From an uncultured Desulfovibrio sp. (GTDB lineage: Bacteria > Desulfobacterota > Desulfovibrionia > Desulfovibrionales > Desulfovibrionaceae): a DNA stretch of 6,097 nt. The position numbers and the translations under genes were made by a program. Shown in pieces: positions 1 to 5,377 of the stretch. Position 1 is the stretch's first letter; each line of letters begins with the position of its first letter. The notes beneath the pieces are model-generated. The model was not told the origin of the DNA, ran no database searches, and was given only the letters and a program-made list of their open reading frames with translations. The stretch spans positions 1 through 6,097 of the forward strand of contig CAMBWG010000145.1 in the NCBI GenBank assembly GCA_945871415.1, read 5' to 3'.

Positions 1-4
1 CCGG

Positions 5-1102
5 TCAGGCCGTGTCATCCGTATTGTCCGTTTGCTCGAAGCGGCGCATCCACTGATCAAAGAAGGCATGGAGAGCCTGTCTGTTTTCAGCTTTTTCGTC
101 TTGCGGCACATAGTCCGGCGGCAACAGACAGGAAGCCAGATAATACAGGCAGGTTTGCGGCGGGTGGAGGGGGCGCAGCAGCTCATGCACCCTGCGGTAA
201 AAAAGGGGAATTTCTCCCCTGCTTCTGTCGCCGATTTCCGGTCGGGGGCCTGCCTGAATGACATAGCCGCCGGGATACGGGGTTATGGGGCAGCCCCCGC
301 CCAGCGAAGCGAGCCGTTCCGGGCCGCCGATGCGCGCGGCCAGCTCCTCGTTGATTATGGTGAGCCAGTTGATGGTGGCGATATGGTCTGCAAAAAAGTT
401 TGAGAGCCATGTGGCATCCGTCAGACTCAGGCCCGGAAAGCGCAGCAGACAGGGGGCGAGACATTGTTTCACTTCCTCTCTGAGAAGAGGGGCGGGCGTA
501 TACATGATGCCCCATCCGGCAAAACCGCTGACCGGCCGCAGGCGGGCGGTCCAGCGGAGCACCAGATCCGCAAAGGAAAGCGGCTGCTCGTTCAAAAGAA
601 ACAGCGAGGGGGCAAATCCGGCAAAAAGCATGCTGATCTGTCTGTCCAGAGGGACGCGGGACGCCACCCCGGGACAGGGATATGACCGGCTGAAGCTCGG
701 CGGCGAATCCAGATACAGTTCCGTCCAGAGCAGATTATCGGGCGTCGGGGGCTGCGGTTCGCTGTCACTGTAGCCCAGTCCTTCCGCTGACGTGAGTATG
801 TACTCGGCGGAATCCTCGCCTTTTTGCCGTGCCTTGAGAACATGGTCTTCGGTGAGGAGCGGCAGGCCTTTTTTCCCGGCCCTGACGACGCGCCCGGAAG
901 GAAGCAGACAGCAGCGCGCTTTGTCTCCCAGAATTTCACTGTATTCGCGGATACATTCATACGCCCTCTCCCGGACTTCGGGCAGATGCCCGCCCCGAAA
1001 GAACAGCGTGCAGGTAAGGCCGACGCGGCCTGCCATGTGCGGGCTGGGCCAGTTGGAATCGAACAGAGCGAAACCGTCGAGAGCTTCTCCGATAGTTTTC
1101 AT
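5..1102 (-). CDS. DUF3396 / type VI immunity family protein
   Basis: 365 aa, apparently cytosolic: no signal peptide or membrane helix is visible. Recognised from the DUF3396 pattern. An N-terminal beta strand and helix (about 26-60: VGLTCTLFF, then VRERAYECIREY) is followed by a central WTARLRP...GWGIMYTP region (184-202). The family's strongest block is C-terminal: INWLTIINEELAARIGG (244-260), VIQAGPRPEIGD (281-292) and Y302 to LLRPL (308-312). Length is close to that of full family members. From memory, DUF3396 proteins are annotated as type VI immunity proteins and sit beside T6SS effectors, so the inferred job is neutralising a co-encoded toxin. The start at 1102 is preceded by GGGGGAAG. 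hcp lies upstream on the same strand, but 662 bp of repeats and mobile-looking DNA separate them, so co-transcription is doubtful. No toxin gene is in the window; one could lie left of base 1. Family call fairly firm; immunity role inferred. Confidence 0.8.
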   Translation of the reverse strand: MKTIGEALDGFALFDSNWPSPHMAGRVGLTCTLFFRGGHLPEVRERAYECIREYSEILGDKARCCLLPSGRVVRAGKKGLPLLTEDHVLKARQKGEDSAEYILTSAEGLGYSDSEPQPPTPDNLLWTELYLDSPPSFSRSYPCPGVASRVPLDRQISMLFAGFAPSLFLLNEQPLSFADLVLRWTARLRPVSGFAGWGIMYTPAPLLREEVKQCLAPCLLRFPGLSLTDATWLSNFFADHIATINWLTIINEELAARIGGPERLASLGGGCPITPYPGGYVIQAGPRPEIGDRSRGEIPLFYRRVHELLRPLHPPQTCLYYLASCLLPPDYVPQDEKAENRQALHAFFDQWMRRFEQTDNTDDTA

Positions 1103-1149
1103 GCTTCCCCCGGGGGCCTTTATGTCCTGTGTACGACTCTGTATTCTGA

Positions 1150-1298
1150 TAGCGCATTTTTAGTGTAAAACGCGTTGCGTTTCAAACCATACGGCTAGTC
1201 GTTTCTCGGGAAAAGTGCTGTTTTTACATTTAGTTCTTGCCGTGAGACGCTGTGCCGCCGCCTCGCGCTTTACCTTTTTCAAAGAGGAAGCGCTCTAA
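1150..1298 (-). repeat. Interspersed inverted-repeat element, copy C (long form)
   Basis: Read on the minus strand, the first ~55 bases align without gaps to the repeat at 2780-2835, including an identical 17-base run (GCGAGGCGGCGGCACAG) and GAGCG...TGAAAAAGG. The second arm (1188 down to 1150) shares GGTTTGAAACGC and an AAAATGC-type end with the other copy. It also contains a perfect 6-bp hairpin (1168-1173 with 1177-1182, loop GTT). About 55 bases between the arms have no match in the other copy. The termini are imperfect inverted repeats (TAGAGCG.. and TAGCGCA..). It has no coding content. It resembles a palindromic intergenic element (REP/BIME or MITE type); the family name is unknown to me. 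Confidence 0.65.
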
Positions 1299-1629
1299 GG
1301 TCTGTTAATGTAAATTTTTTAAATAATTTCAATAGATAGTATAAACAGGCTGTACACACGCCATTTGTCTTTGGTGGCGGGGTCGCCTCGTATTCCTGAC
1401 TCTTCCCCCGATAAAAGCGCGCTGGGGAAGGGATGGCGGGCCTGGGGGAAGGACTGCAAGAACGTCTTTCCTTGCGTCGCTGCGGAAAGACTGGCCCTCT
1501 CGCGCCGGCAGCGACCGAATGGCGGCCGCGGGCCGTGCCCGTTGCGACGGAGGAAGCTGCGGGCATCGACAGCAGAGATGAGGGGTTTCCCTTCCCCCCA
1601 AAACAACTTACGAATAGTGTTAACAGGCC
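1299..1629. mobile_element. MITE-like or decayed IS element flanked by CTAA
   Basis: 331 bp bounded by inverted ends: GGTCTGTTAATG at the left and, on the other strand, GGCCTGTTAACA at the right (9 of the first 10 positions agree). Each end is directly flanked by CTAA (1295-1298 and 1630-1633), as expected for a 2-4 bp target duplication of TA/TAA type. The ends resemble those of IS5-group elements that target TA-centred sites, but that family assignment is from memory and weak. No transposase is present; the overlapping ORFs inside look like chance frames in GC-rich DNA. The left end is markedly AT-rich (1311-1333). An internal 8-bp inverted repeat (1476-1483 with 1508-1515) adds secondary structure. 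The element sits between hcp and the DUF3396 gene. Confidence 0.45.
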
Positions 1630-1663
1630 CTAAGGGGGCGCGCCCTGCGGCGGATACAGGAAT

Positions 1664-1686
1664 GCCCGCCGGCAGTGCCGACGGGC
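1664..1686 (-). terminator. Hairpin downstream of hcp, possible terminator
   Basis: On the minus strand GCCCGTCGG pairs with CCGGCGGGC around a 5-nt loop (outer stem positions 1678-1686 and 1664-1672). The one non-Watson-Crick pair is G-U in the leftward transcript but C-A in the rightward one, so the stem fits hcp mRNA better. The tail (ATTCCTGTAT) is only moderately U-rich, so it may be a weak terminator or an mRNA 3' stabilising stem. It lies about 80 bases past the hcp stop codon. Confidence 0.4.
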
Positions 1687-1711
1687 GTTGCTGTACGGGC
1701 TCTTTCACGCG

Positions 1712-1767
1712 GCGGGGCGGCACAGCGCCGCCCCGCATTTCATCTTTTTCAAAGCTGAAACGCTCTA
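1712..1767 (-). repeat. Interspersed repeat, copy A (half element), with 10-bp hairpin
   Basis: On the minus strand it starts TAGAGCG and continues with TTTGAAAAAG and a TGCGGGGCGGC block, in register with the repeats at 2780 and 1298. It ends in a perfect 10-bp stem (1712-1721 with 1727-1736, loop ACAGC). The second arm (GGTTTGAAACGC type) is absent, so this is a half copy. The TAG at its edge is the hcp stop codon. Read rightward, the stem is followed by ATTTCATCTTTTT and would resemble an intrinsic terminator; read leftward, with hcp, it has no U-tract. Confidence 0.6.
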
Positions 1768-2286
1768 GGCCTGGGAGGACATGGCGCGCCAGTCGTCGCT
1801 TTCAGACGTGCTGGCAATTTCATGCGTCTTGATGATCTTGCGGTAGGTGAAGGAAACATCTTCCAGGTGAGTGAAGTGTTCCTGCGAGGGGTCCTGGCAG
1901 TTGGGCATGTAGGCGGTGATATCCACGATGATGGCATCTTCAAGCGTGATGGTAAAATAATGCTCCATCGTCCCGGCGGCGGAAGTCCGGTAGAACTTCA
2001 TTTCCACCTTGGGCAGACGCTCGCCCGCGGTCAGCGCGCGGAAAAGCAGGGGGGAAGACTTGTCGATGACCTTGGTGATCTTGAGCGCCTTGTGCACGCG
2101 CTGCCCGGAAGGCTGTCCGGACTGAGGATCGCGGGGCAGCATGATGGTATGGCTGAACGCTTCGACAAGGCACTCGTCCTCGTGTCCTTCCTGATAAATG
2201 TTACCGACGGAAGCCTCGGTGAAGTTGCCGGCGGTGATCAGACCCTGATGTTCTCCGGTGACGGAAAGGTATGCGGGTACGGGCAT
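1765..2286 (-). CDS. hcp: Type VI secretion system tube protein Hcp
   Basis: 173 aa, the usual Hcp size. Hcp forms hexameric rings that stack into the inner tube of the T6SS, are expelled with the contractile sheath, and can carry effectors. Seen here: the N-terminal MPVPAYLSVTGEHQG, the loop-and-strand segment around DPQSGQPSGQRVHKAL (53-68), ITKVIDKSSPLLFRAL (70-85), LPKVEMKFYR (91-100), and the C-terminal HLEDVSFTYRKI (140-151) followed by SDDW (163-166). All match the Hcp1/HcpA family. An in-frame ATG lies further upstream at 2421, inside the promoter region. The start at 2286 is chosen because AAGGAG (2296-2301) lies 9 nt before it and the Hcp fold begins there. No C-terminal effector domain is fused. 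No other T6SS structural gene is in the window, so this is an orphan hcp or the edge of a T6SS island. Confidence 0.96.
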   Translation of the reverse strand: MPVPAYLSVTGEHQGLITAGNFTEASVGNIYQEGHEDECLVEAFSHTIMLPRDPQSGQPSGQRVHKALKITKVIDKSSPLLFRALTAGERLPKVEMKFYRTSAAGTMEHYFTITLEDAIIVDITAYMPNCQDPSQEHFTHLEDVSFTYRKIIKTHEIASTSESDDWRAMSSQA

Positions 2287-2295
2287 GACACATTT

Positions 2296-2301
2296 CTCCT
2301 T
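2296..2301 (-). promoter_or_regulatory. Ribosome binding site of hcp
   Basis: AAGGAG on the minus strand, 9 nt before the ATG at 2286. It decides the start, because the reading frame stays open for 45 codons further upstream. Confidence 0.85.
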
Positions 2302-2334
2302 GAGATTAAGAGGTTGTTTGAAAAGGACTTCAGG

Positions 2335-2355
2335 GGCAGGAGGCATCATCCTGCC
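2335..2355 (-). other. Hairpin in the hcp leader
   Basis: Perfect 7-bp stem, GGCAGGA with TCCTGCC (2335-2341 and 2349-2355), 7-nt loop. It lies in the roughly 115-nt untranslated leader predicted from the sigma-54 promoter. It could stabilise the mRNA or modulate translation; nothing shows which. Confidence 0.35.
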
Positions 2356-2413
2356 TGCCGCCTGTTGCGGGCGACATGCGTATGCGTCCTGCCTCTGGGA
2401 TTGCTCTGTATAA

Positions 2414-2429
2414 GGCAACAACTATGCCA
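2414..2429 (-). promoter_or_regulatory. Sigma-54 (RpoN) -24/-12 promoter of hcp
   Basis: TGGCATAGTTGTTGCC on the minus strand. It fits the sigma-54 consensus TGGCAC-N5-TTGCA with GG and GC exactly 10 bases apart; TGGCA and TTGC are intact. Predicted transcription start is near 2403, giving a leader of about 117 nt before hcp. Sigma-54 control of hcp and other T6SS genes is known in several Gram-negative bacteria and requires an activator bound upstream, which fits the four palindromes at 2482-2694. Confidence 0.8.
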
Positions 2430-2481
2430 AAAGCGTATGCAGTGATTTCAACAGGATATGGCGGTGTGATGCAGGCGTTCG

Positions 2482-2495
2482 GGACAGGTTTGTCC
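2482..2495. promoter_or_regulatory. Operator 1, putative enhancer-binding-protein site
   Basis: GGACA-GGTT-TGTCC palindrome with 5-bp arms, centred about 85 bases upstream of the predicted hcp start site, a typical position for a sigma-54 activator. It shares GGACAGG.TTGTCCGC and a following TTTTTG with operator 2, 78 bases away. Confidence 0.65.
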
Positions 2496-2556
2496 GCTGT
2501 TTTTGCCGAAATCAGGTTGTTTTTAGCGGAGTGCGTTGAAATATATGATAAAAATT

Positions 2557-2576
2557 GGCGGACAGGATTGTCCGCC
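2557..2576. promoter_or_regulatory. Operator 2, longest palindrome of the set
   Basis: GGCGGACA-GGAT-TGTCCGCC, perfect 8-bp arms, centred about 163 bases upstream of the predicted hcp start. It is followed rightward by GCTTTTTG and leftward by AATTTTTATC, so it could also act as a bidirectional intrinsic terminator insulating hcp from its right-hand neighbours. Membership of a four-copy series favours the operator reading. Confidence 0.6.
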
Positions 2577-2636
2577 GCTTTTTGTTCTTTTTGTATTTTT
2601 TTCCGTAAGCTGCCGCTATCAGATGAAAAATAAAGG

Positions 2637-2650
2637 CGACAATTTTGTCG
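2637..2650. promoter_or_regulatory. Operator 3, diverged copy
   Basis: CGACAATTTTGTCG with perfect 6-bp arms. It keeps the GACA/TGTC core of the other sites but has C and G at its outer ends. Its centre is 77 bases beyond operator 2, nearly the same interval as between operators 1 and 2 (78). Confidence 0.5.
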
Positions 2651-2679
2651 TTTAATAAAAACAGCAGGTTATAGCTGTG

Positions 2680-2695
2680 CGGACACGATTGTCCG
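2680..2695. promoter_or_regulatory. Operator 4
   Basis: CGGACA-CGAT-TGTCCG with 6-bp arms, 44 bases (centre to centre) beyond operator 3. It is closest to the rightward operon, about 310 bases before its first start codon, so sharing with that operon is possible but unsupported. Confidence 0.55.
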
Positions 2696-2779
2696 GGCGC
2701 AGGCAGGGGATTTGCCTGCCGGAGAGCCCGTCAGGAGTCCTGAGCCCGGGGGAGGATTCTGTATTGAAGGCAGATTTTT

Positions 2780-2872
2780 CAGAGCGTTTTTCCCCTGAAA
2801 AAGGGAAAATGCGAGGCGGCGGCACAGGCCGCACGGTTTGAAACGCCGGTGCTTCAAACTGAAAATGCTCCA
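2780..2872 (+). repeat. Interspersed inverted-repeat element, copy B (compact form)
   Basis: A 93-bp element with imperfect inverted ends (GAGCGTTTTT at the left; GAGCATTTTC on the opposite strand at the right). Inside are a GCGGC/GCCGC hairpin (2816-2820 with 2828-2832) and a GTTTGAA/TTCAAAC hairpin in the second arm. It is the complete, uninterrupted form of the repeat also seen at 1150-1298 and 1712-1767. It lies between the hcp operators and the rightward operon and has no coding content. Confidence 0.65.
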
Positions 2873-2915
2873 GGTGCGGAACGCTTTTGCCGGAGAGTGA
2901 CGGCATGGGCCCCGC

Positions 2916-2944
2916 TCGATTTTCAGGTGCAATTTTGCCATACT
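2916..2944 (+). promoter_or_regulatory. Possible sigma-70 promoter of the zinc-ribbon/SPFH operon
   Basis: CATACT (2939-2944, 5 of 6 to TATAAT) lies 17 bases after TCGATT (2916-2921, only 3 of 6 to TTGACA). Its position, about 50 bases before the first start codon of the operon, is sensible. The weak -35 keeps this tentative; no sigma-54 site was found on this strand here. Confidence 0.3.
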
Positions 2945-3001
2945 CGAAAGGTCCGCAATGGCGGCAAGGCGCGGTGGAGCAAAGGTGGGGAGGACGCGTG
3001 C

Positions 3002-3331
3002 ATGACAACGGTACGGCCGATGATTTGTCCGCAGTGCGGCGGCAGAGAATTTCTTTCGCTTGAGAAAGGGGCGCGCTATCGCTGTCTTTCCTGCAACTCG
3101 GAATTTCTGGTGGAGGGGATGGGCGAGGCGGTGTCCGCGCCGCCGCCCTCCGGCGAAAAGAAGGCTTCGCCTTTCCGCTGGCTGCTCGTCTCGCTGCTGC
3201 TTCTGCTTGTCGCCGTGATTCTGGTCCGGCAGAGCCCGTCGCATCGGCGGCAGCCCCCGCGCCCGCGGCCGCAATGTCCGGGCGACCGGCCGCGGCGATC
3301 CCGAAGCCGCATTACGATCTGCAACGTCTGA
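3002..3331 (+). CDS. Zinc-ribbon, single-pass membrane protein (N-terminal part of a frame-disrupted gene)
   Basis: 109 aa as read. Residues 9-31 form a zinc ribbon (CPQC at 9-12, CLSC at 28-31, 15 residues between). A Pro/Ser/Lys linker follows, then a strong membrane helix (60-75, WLLVSLLLLLVAVILV). With KK and R before the helix, the ribbon should face the cytosol. After the helix the frame turns into an Arg/Pro string, RRQPPRPRPQ, ending at 3331. In contrast, the frame used by the next ORF reads PAEPVASAAAPAPAAAM over the same bases, an ordinary Ala/Pro linker. I infer the native protein joins this ribbon and helix to the next ORF (about 424 aa), needing one -1 shift near 3225-3258. The start at 3002 has GGGGAGGA 7 nt upstream. 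The ribbon-plus-helix layout resembles Bacillus YdjG. The alternative is a genuine separate gene with a TGATG overlap at 3329-3333. Confidence 0.7.
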   Translation: MTTVRPMICPQCGGREFLSLEKGARYRCLSCNSEFLVEGMGEAVSAPPPSGEKKASPFRWLLVSLLLLLVAVILVRQSPSHRRQPPRPRPQCPGDRPRRSRSRITICNV

Positions 3332-4275
3332 TGCTGGTCGCGGATCCCGCCGCCGGGGGCGCGCCGCTTCTTCTGCGTGTCAGGGGAAGTTTCGGCAGAC
3401 GGGGGCCTGCCGGCTATGTGGCGGATGTGTATGACCTGCGCGCGAAGACCTGGCTGACTGAGCCGCAGCGTCTTCAGGACGGCGTCGGCGAGTCGGTGCG
3501 GGAGGCCCGTTTTCAGTATATGTCCGACGGGCGGCTGTTTCTTGTGCTGGACAAGACCCGGCTGTTCTCCTTTGATTTTGCCTCGAAAGTCTGGCTTGAT
3601 GCCCGTCCCCTGCTGGAACGGCAGCCGGAGCTGGCCGGCGCCGTGGTGCAGATTGAAACCGGCTATCCCGCCGAGGGGGACGCGCTGCGGGTGATGACGG
3701 CCGACGGCGTGCGTCGGTATTTCTATCCGGGCGTGCAGCTTGCTCTCACCTATGACGAACTGACCCGGCTTGTTGCCGATTACCGGCATCCCGATGCCGA
3801 GCAGACATTCGGTTTTGCCTTTGCCGTCAGGGCGCATGGCGGCGTCGGCCCGCAGCAGCTGGTGCGCTATTCCCGGCTGGACAATAAAAACGGCCCCCGC
3901 GTATTCAGCGGTCATCTGGAATGGAGCGGCGAGGGAGACAGGCGGCGGATTGTGGCGCACAACTATATTTTCCGTCAGGCGCATCTGGGCAAGGTTGAGT
4001 TTTTTACGCCGGAGCGCCGCTACTACCGGGCTTCCGTGCTTTATGCCGACAAGGAGGAAGTCATCATCTTCTTCTGCCCGGACCCCAATCCCAATACGCC
4101 CTTTCTGCTCCAGTCGCTCGACCCGGAGACCGCCGCCGTCCGCTGGACGCTTCAGGGCAAGTACGGCGGTCACATCTGCAAAACCTCGGATGGCCTGTAT
4201 CTGCAACAGAGCATGAAGGTCTACCGGATCAGTGACGGCAGACAGATTTTTTCGACGCCGGAACAGGTCTTCTGA
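3274..4275 (+). CDS. Beta-propeller-like (PQQ-type) domain, C-terminal part of the zinc-ribbon membrane protein
   Basis: 333 aa from the first ATG in frame; an alternative ATG at 3331 overlaps the preceding stop as TGATG. Neither start has a Shine-Dalgarno sequence, unlike the other genes of this operon, which supports a broken single gene from 3002 to 4275. The region is rich in beta-strand/turn repeats typical of propellers: YVADVYDLRAKTWL (48-61), RLFSFDFASKVWLDARPL (96-113), LRVMTADGVRRYFYP (138-152), LLQSLDPETAAVRWTLQG (278-295), GLYLQQSMKVYRISDGRQIF (307-326). The last two match the PQQ/WD-like 'value of X in state Y' blade pattern. After the upstream helix the domain would lie outside the cytoplasmic membrane, as a sensor or scaffold. 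Exact fold and ligand are not recognisable. The stop lies 18 nt before the SPFH gene, so they are co-transcribed. Confidence 0.72.
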   Translation: MSGRPAAAIPKPHYDLQRLMLVADPAAGGAPLLLRVRGSFGRRGPAGYVADVYDLRAKTWLTEPQRLQDGVGESVREARFQYMSDGRLFLVLDKTRLFSFDFASKVWLDARPLLERQPELAGAVVQIETGYPAEGDALRVMTADGVRRYFYPGVQLALTYDELTRLVADYRHPDAEQTFGFAFAVRAHGGVGPQQLVRYSRLDNKNGPRVFSGHLEWSGEGDRRRIVAHNYIFRQAHLGKVEFFTPERRYYRASVLYADKEEVIIFFCPDPNPNTPFLLQSLDPETAAVRWTLQGKYGGHICKTSDGLYLQQSMKVYRISDGRQIFSTPEQVF

Positions 4276-4293
4276 TCGCGACAGGGAGGATTC

Positions 4294-5292
4294 ATGGGGC
4301 TCAGGGATATGTTCAGACGCCAGATGCGCGCCGTGCTGGAATGGAAGGACGAGGACAGGAATACGGTTTTCTGCCGTCTGGCAACGCCGGGAGACGAAAT
4401 CAAGCATGCCTCCCGGCTGATTGTGGGGCCCGGGCAGGGCTGTCTGCTTGTCTACGAGGGAAAAATCGTCGCGCAGGTTGCGGAGCAGACCTCGCTTTCC
4501 CTGCGGACGGACAATCATCCCTTCGTCACCACGCTGAGCCGCTTTGCCACCCTGTTTGAAAGTGAACACAAGGTGCAGCTCTATTTTTATCGCACCACGC
4601 TGTTTACGGGCGTGCGCTGGGGAACGCCGCTGCCTGTCCGCTATCCTGATCCCGTGTATCAGCTGCCGCTGGCCGTGGGTATGCACGGGACGTGCAGTTT
4701 CCGGCTTGCCGATCCGCAGACGGCCTTTCTGAAACTGTGCGCCGGGGAACGTCGCGTTGATCTTGCGCGCATCAAGTCCATCTTCGATTCGCTGCTGCCC
4801 CAGTTCATTGTCACTACGCTGGCCGGCGCGGCTTATTCCTGCCTTGATATCGACAGACATCTTGACGAAATCGGCGCGGGAATTCACGCCCGGCTGGCGC
4901 AGGCGGTCGCGGACTGGGGTTTTGCCGTGCCGGATTTTTCCGTCAACGGTTCCATCCTGGATGCGGAAACCCGTAAGACGCTGGGAGAGGTCTTTGCCAT
5001 GCGTTCCCGGCAGAAGGCCGCCGACGAGGTGCATCTTTCCTATGAACAGCTGGAGCGGCTGCGGGCTTTACGCGATATGGCCGCGGCGGAAAACAGCCTT
5101 GCCGGGGCCGGGATGCAGCTCGGCGCGGGGCTGGAACTGGCGGCACAGCTCATGCCCCGGCAGGCAGGGCAGGGGATGGCGGGGGGCGAACTGGCCGACC
5201 GTCTGCGGCTTCTGCAAAGCCTGCTCGATCAGAATCTCATTACGCAGGAAGATTTCGAGAGCAGAAAACGGGCGCTGCTGGATCAGATCTGA
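4294..5292 (+). CDS. SPFH/Band-7 domain protein, YdjI-like, with C-terminal SHOCT motif
   Basis: 332 aa. Recognised from the YdjI (virion-core-like) SPFH pattern: LEWKDEDRNTVFCRL (15-29), the LIVGPGQGCLLVYEGKI block (42-58), SLSLRTDNHPFVTTL (67-81), VQLYFYRTTLFTGVRWGTPLPVRY (94-117) and FRLADPQTAFLKL (136-148). A helical region with charged heptads follows (about 156-265), then an Ala/Gly/Met-rich linker (266-298). It closes with a SHOCT motif (300-331: LADRLRLLQSLLDQ..ITQEDFESRKRALLD). SPFH proteins oligomerise on membranes; in Bacillus, YdjI works with YdjG/YdjH to recruit a PspA-type protein under membrane stress. There is no transmembrane helix, so attachment is probably through its membrane partners. 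AGGGAGG lies 5 nt before the ATG. Family call firm, biological role inferred. Confidence 0.9.
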   Translation: MGLRDMFRRQMRAVLEWKDEDRNTVFCRLATPGDEIKHASRLIVGPGQGCLLVYEGKIVAQVAEQTSLSLRTDNHPFVTTLSRFATLFESEHKVQLYFYRTTLFTGVRWGTPLPVRYPDPVYQLPLAVGMHGTCSFRLADPQTAFLKLCAGERRVDLARIKSIFDSLLPQFIVTTLAGAAYSCLDIDRHLDEIGAGIHARLAQAVADWGFAVPDFSVNGSILDAETRKTLGEVFAMRSRQKAADEVHLSYEQLERLRALRDMAAAENSLAGAGMQLGAGLELAAQLMPRQAGQGMAGGELADRLRLLQSLLDQNLITQEDFESRKRALLDQI

Positions 5293-5377
5293 AGAGGATT
5301 TGCGGCTTTTGACCGCAGAGGAGTCGGCATCGGTACTATCCGCGGCAGACCTCTGGAACCGGCGGCAGGGAGGAAGC

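Noticed and set aside
1141..1169. Sigma-70 promoter for the DUF3396 gene (TTTACA, 17 bp, GAATAC on the minus strand)
   Set aside because: The -35 is good but the -10 matches only 2 of 6 positions, and the site lies inside a repeat arm.
1319..1738. 139-codon minus-strand frame, and overlapping plus-strand frames, between hcp and the DUF3396 gene
   Set aside because: It crosses the MITE-like element boundary and two hairpins, is Arg/Pro/Ser-rich, has no recognisable domain, and several frames are open at once, as expected by chance in GC-rich DNA.
1822..2445. 207-codon plus-strand frame opposite hcp
   Set aside because: It is the antisense shadow of the clearly recognised Hcp coding sequence and has no convincing ribosome binding site.
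2510..2522. IHF-like site (AATCAGGTTGTTT) between operators 1 and 2
   Set aside because: It mismatches the IHF consensus at two conserved positions and is not placed between the nearest operator and the promoter, where DNA bending would be needed.
2376..2633. 85-codon plus-strand frame in the hcp promoter region
   Set aside because: It spans the sigma-54 promoter and two operators; its internal repeat (RTGLSA.F) is just the translated operator repeat. No ribosome binding site.
2931..2945. Sigma-54 promoter on the plus strand before the zinc-ribbon gene
   Set aside because: The best GG/GC pair has 9 bases and not 10 between the elements, and the flanking consensus bases are missing.
3076..5034. 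652-codon open frame on the minus strand
   Set aside because: It is antisense to the propeller and SPFH genes, which have recognisable domains and, for the SPFH gene, a good ribosome binding site. Its Arg/Gly/His/Gln-rich translation shows no domain; long antisense frames are common in GC-rich codon-biased genes.
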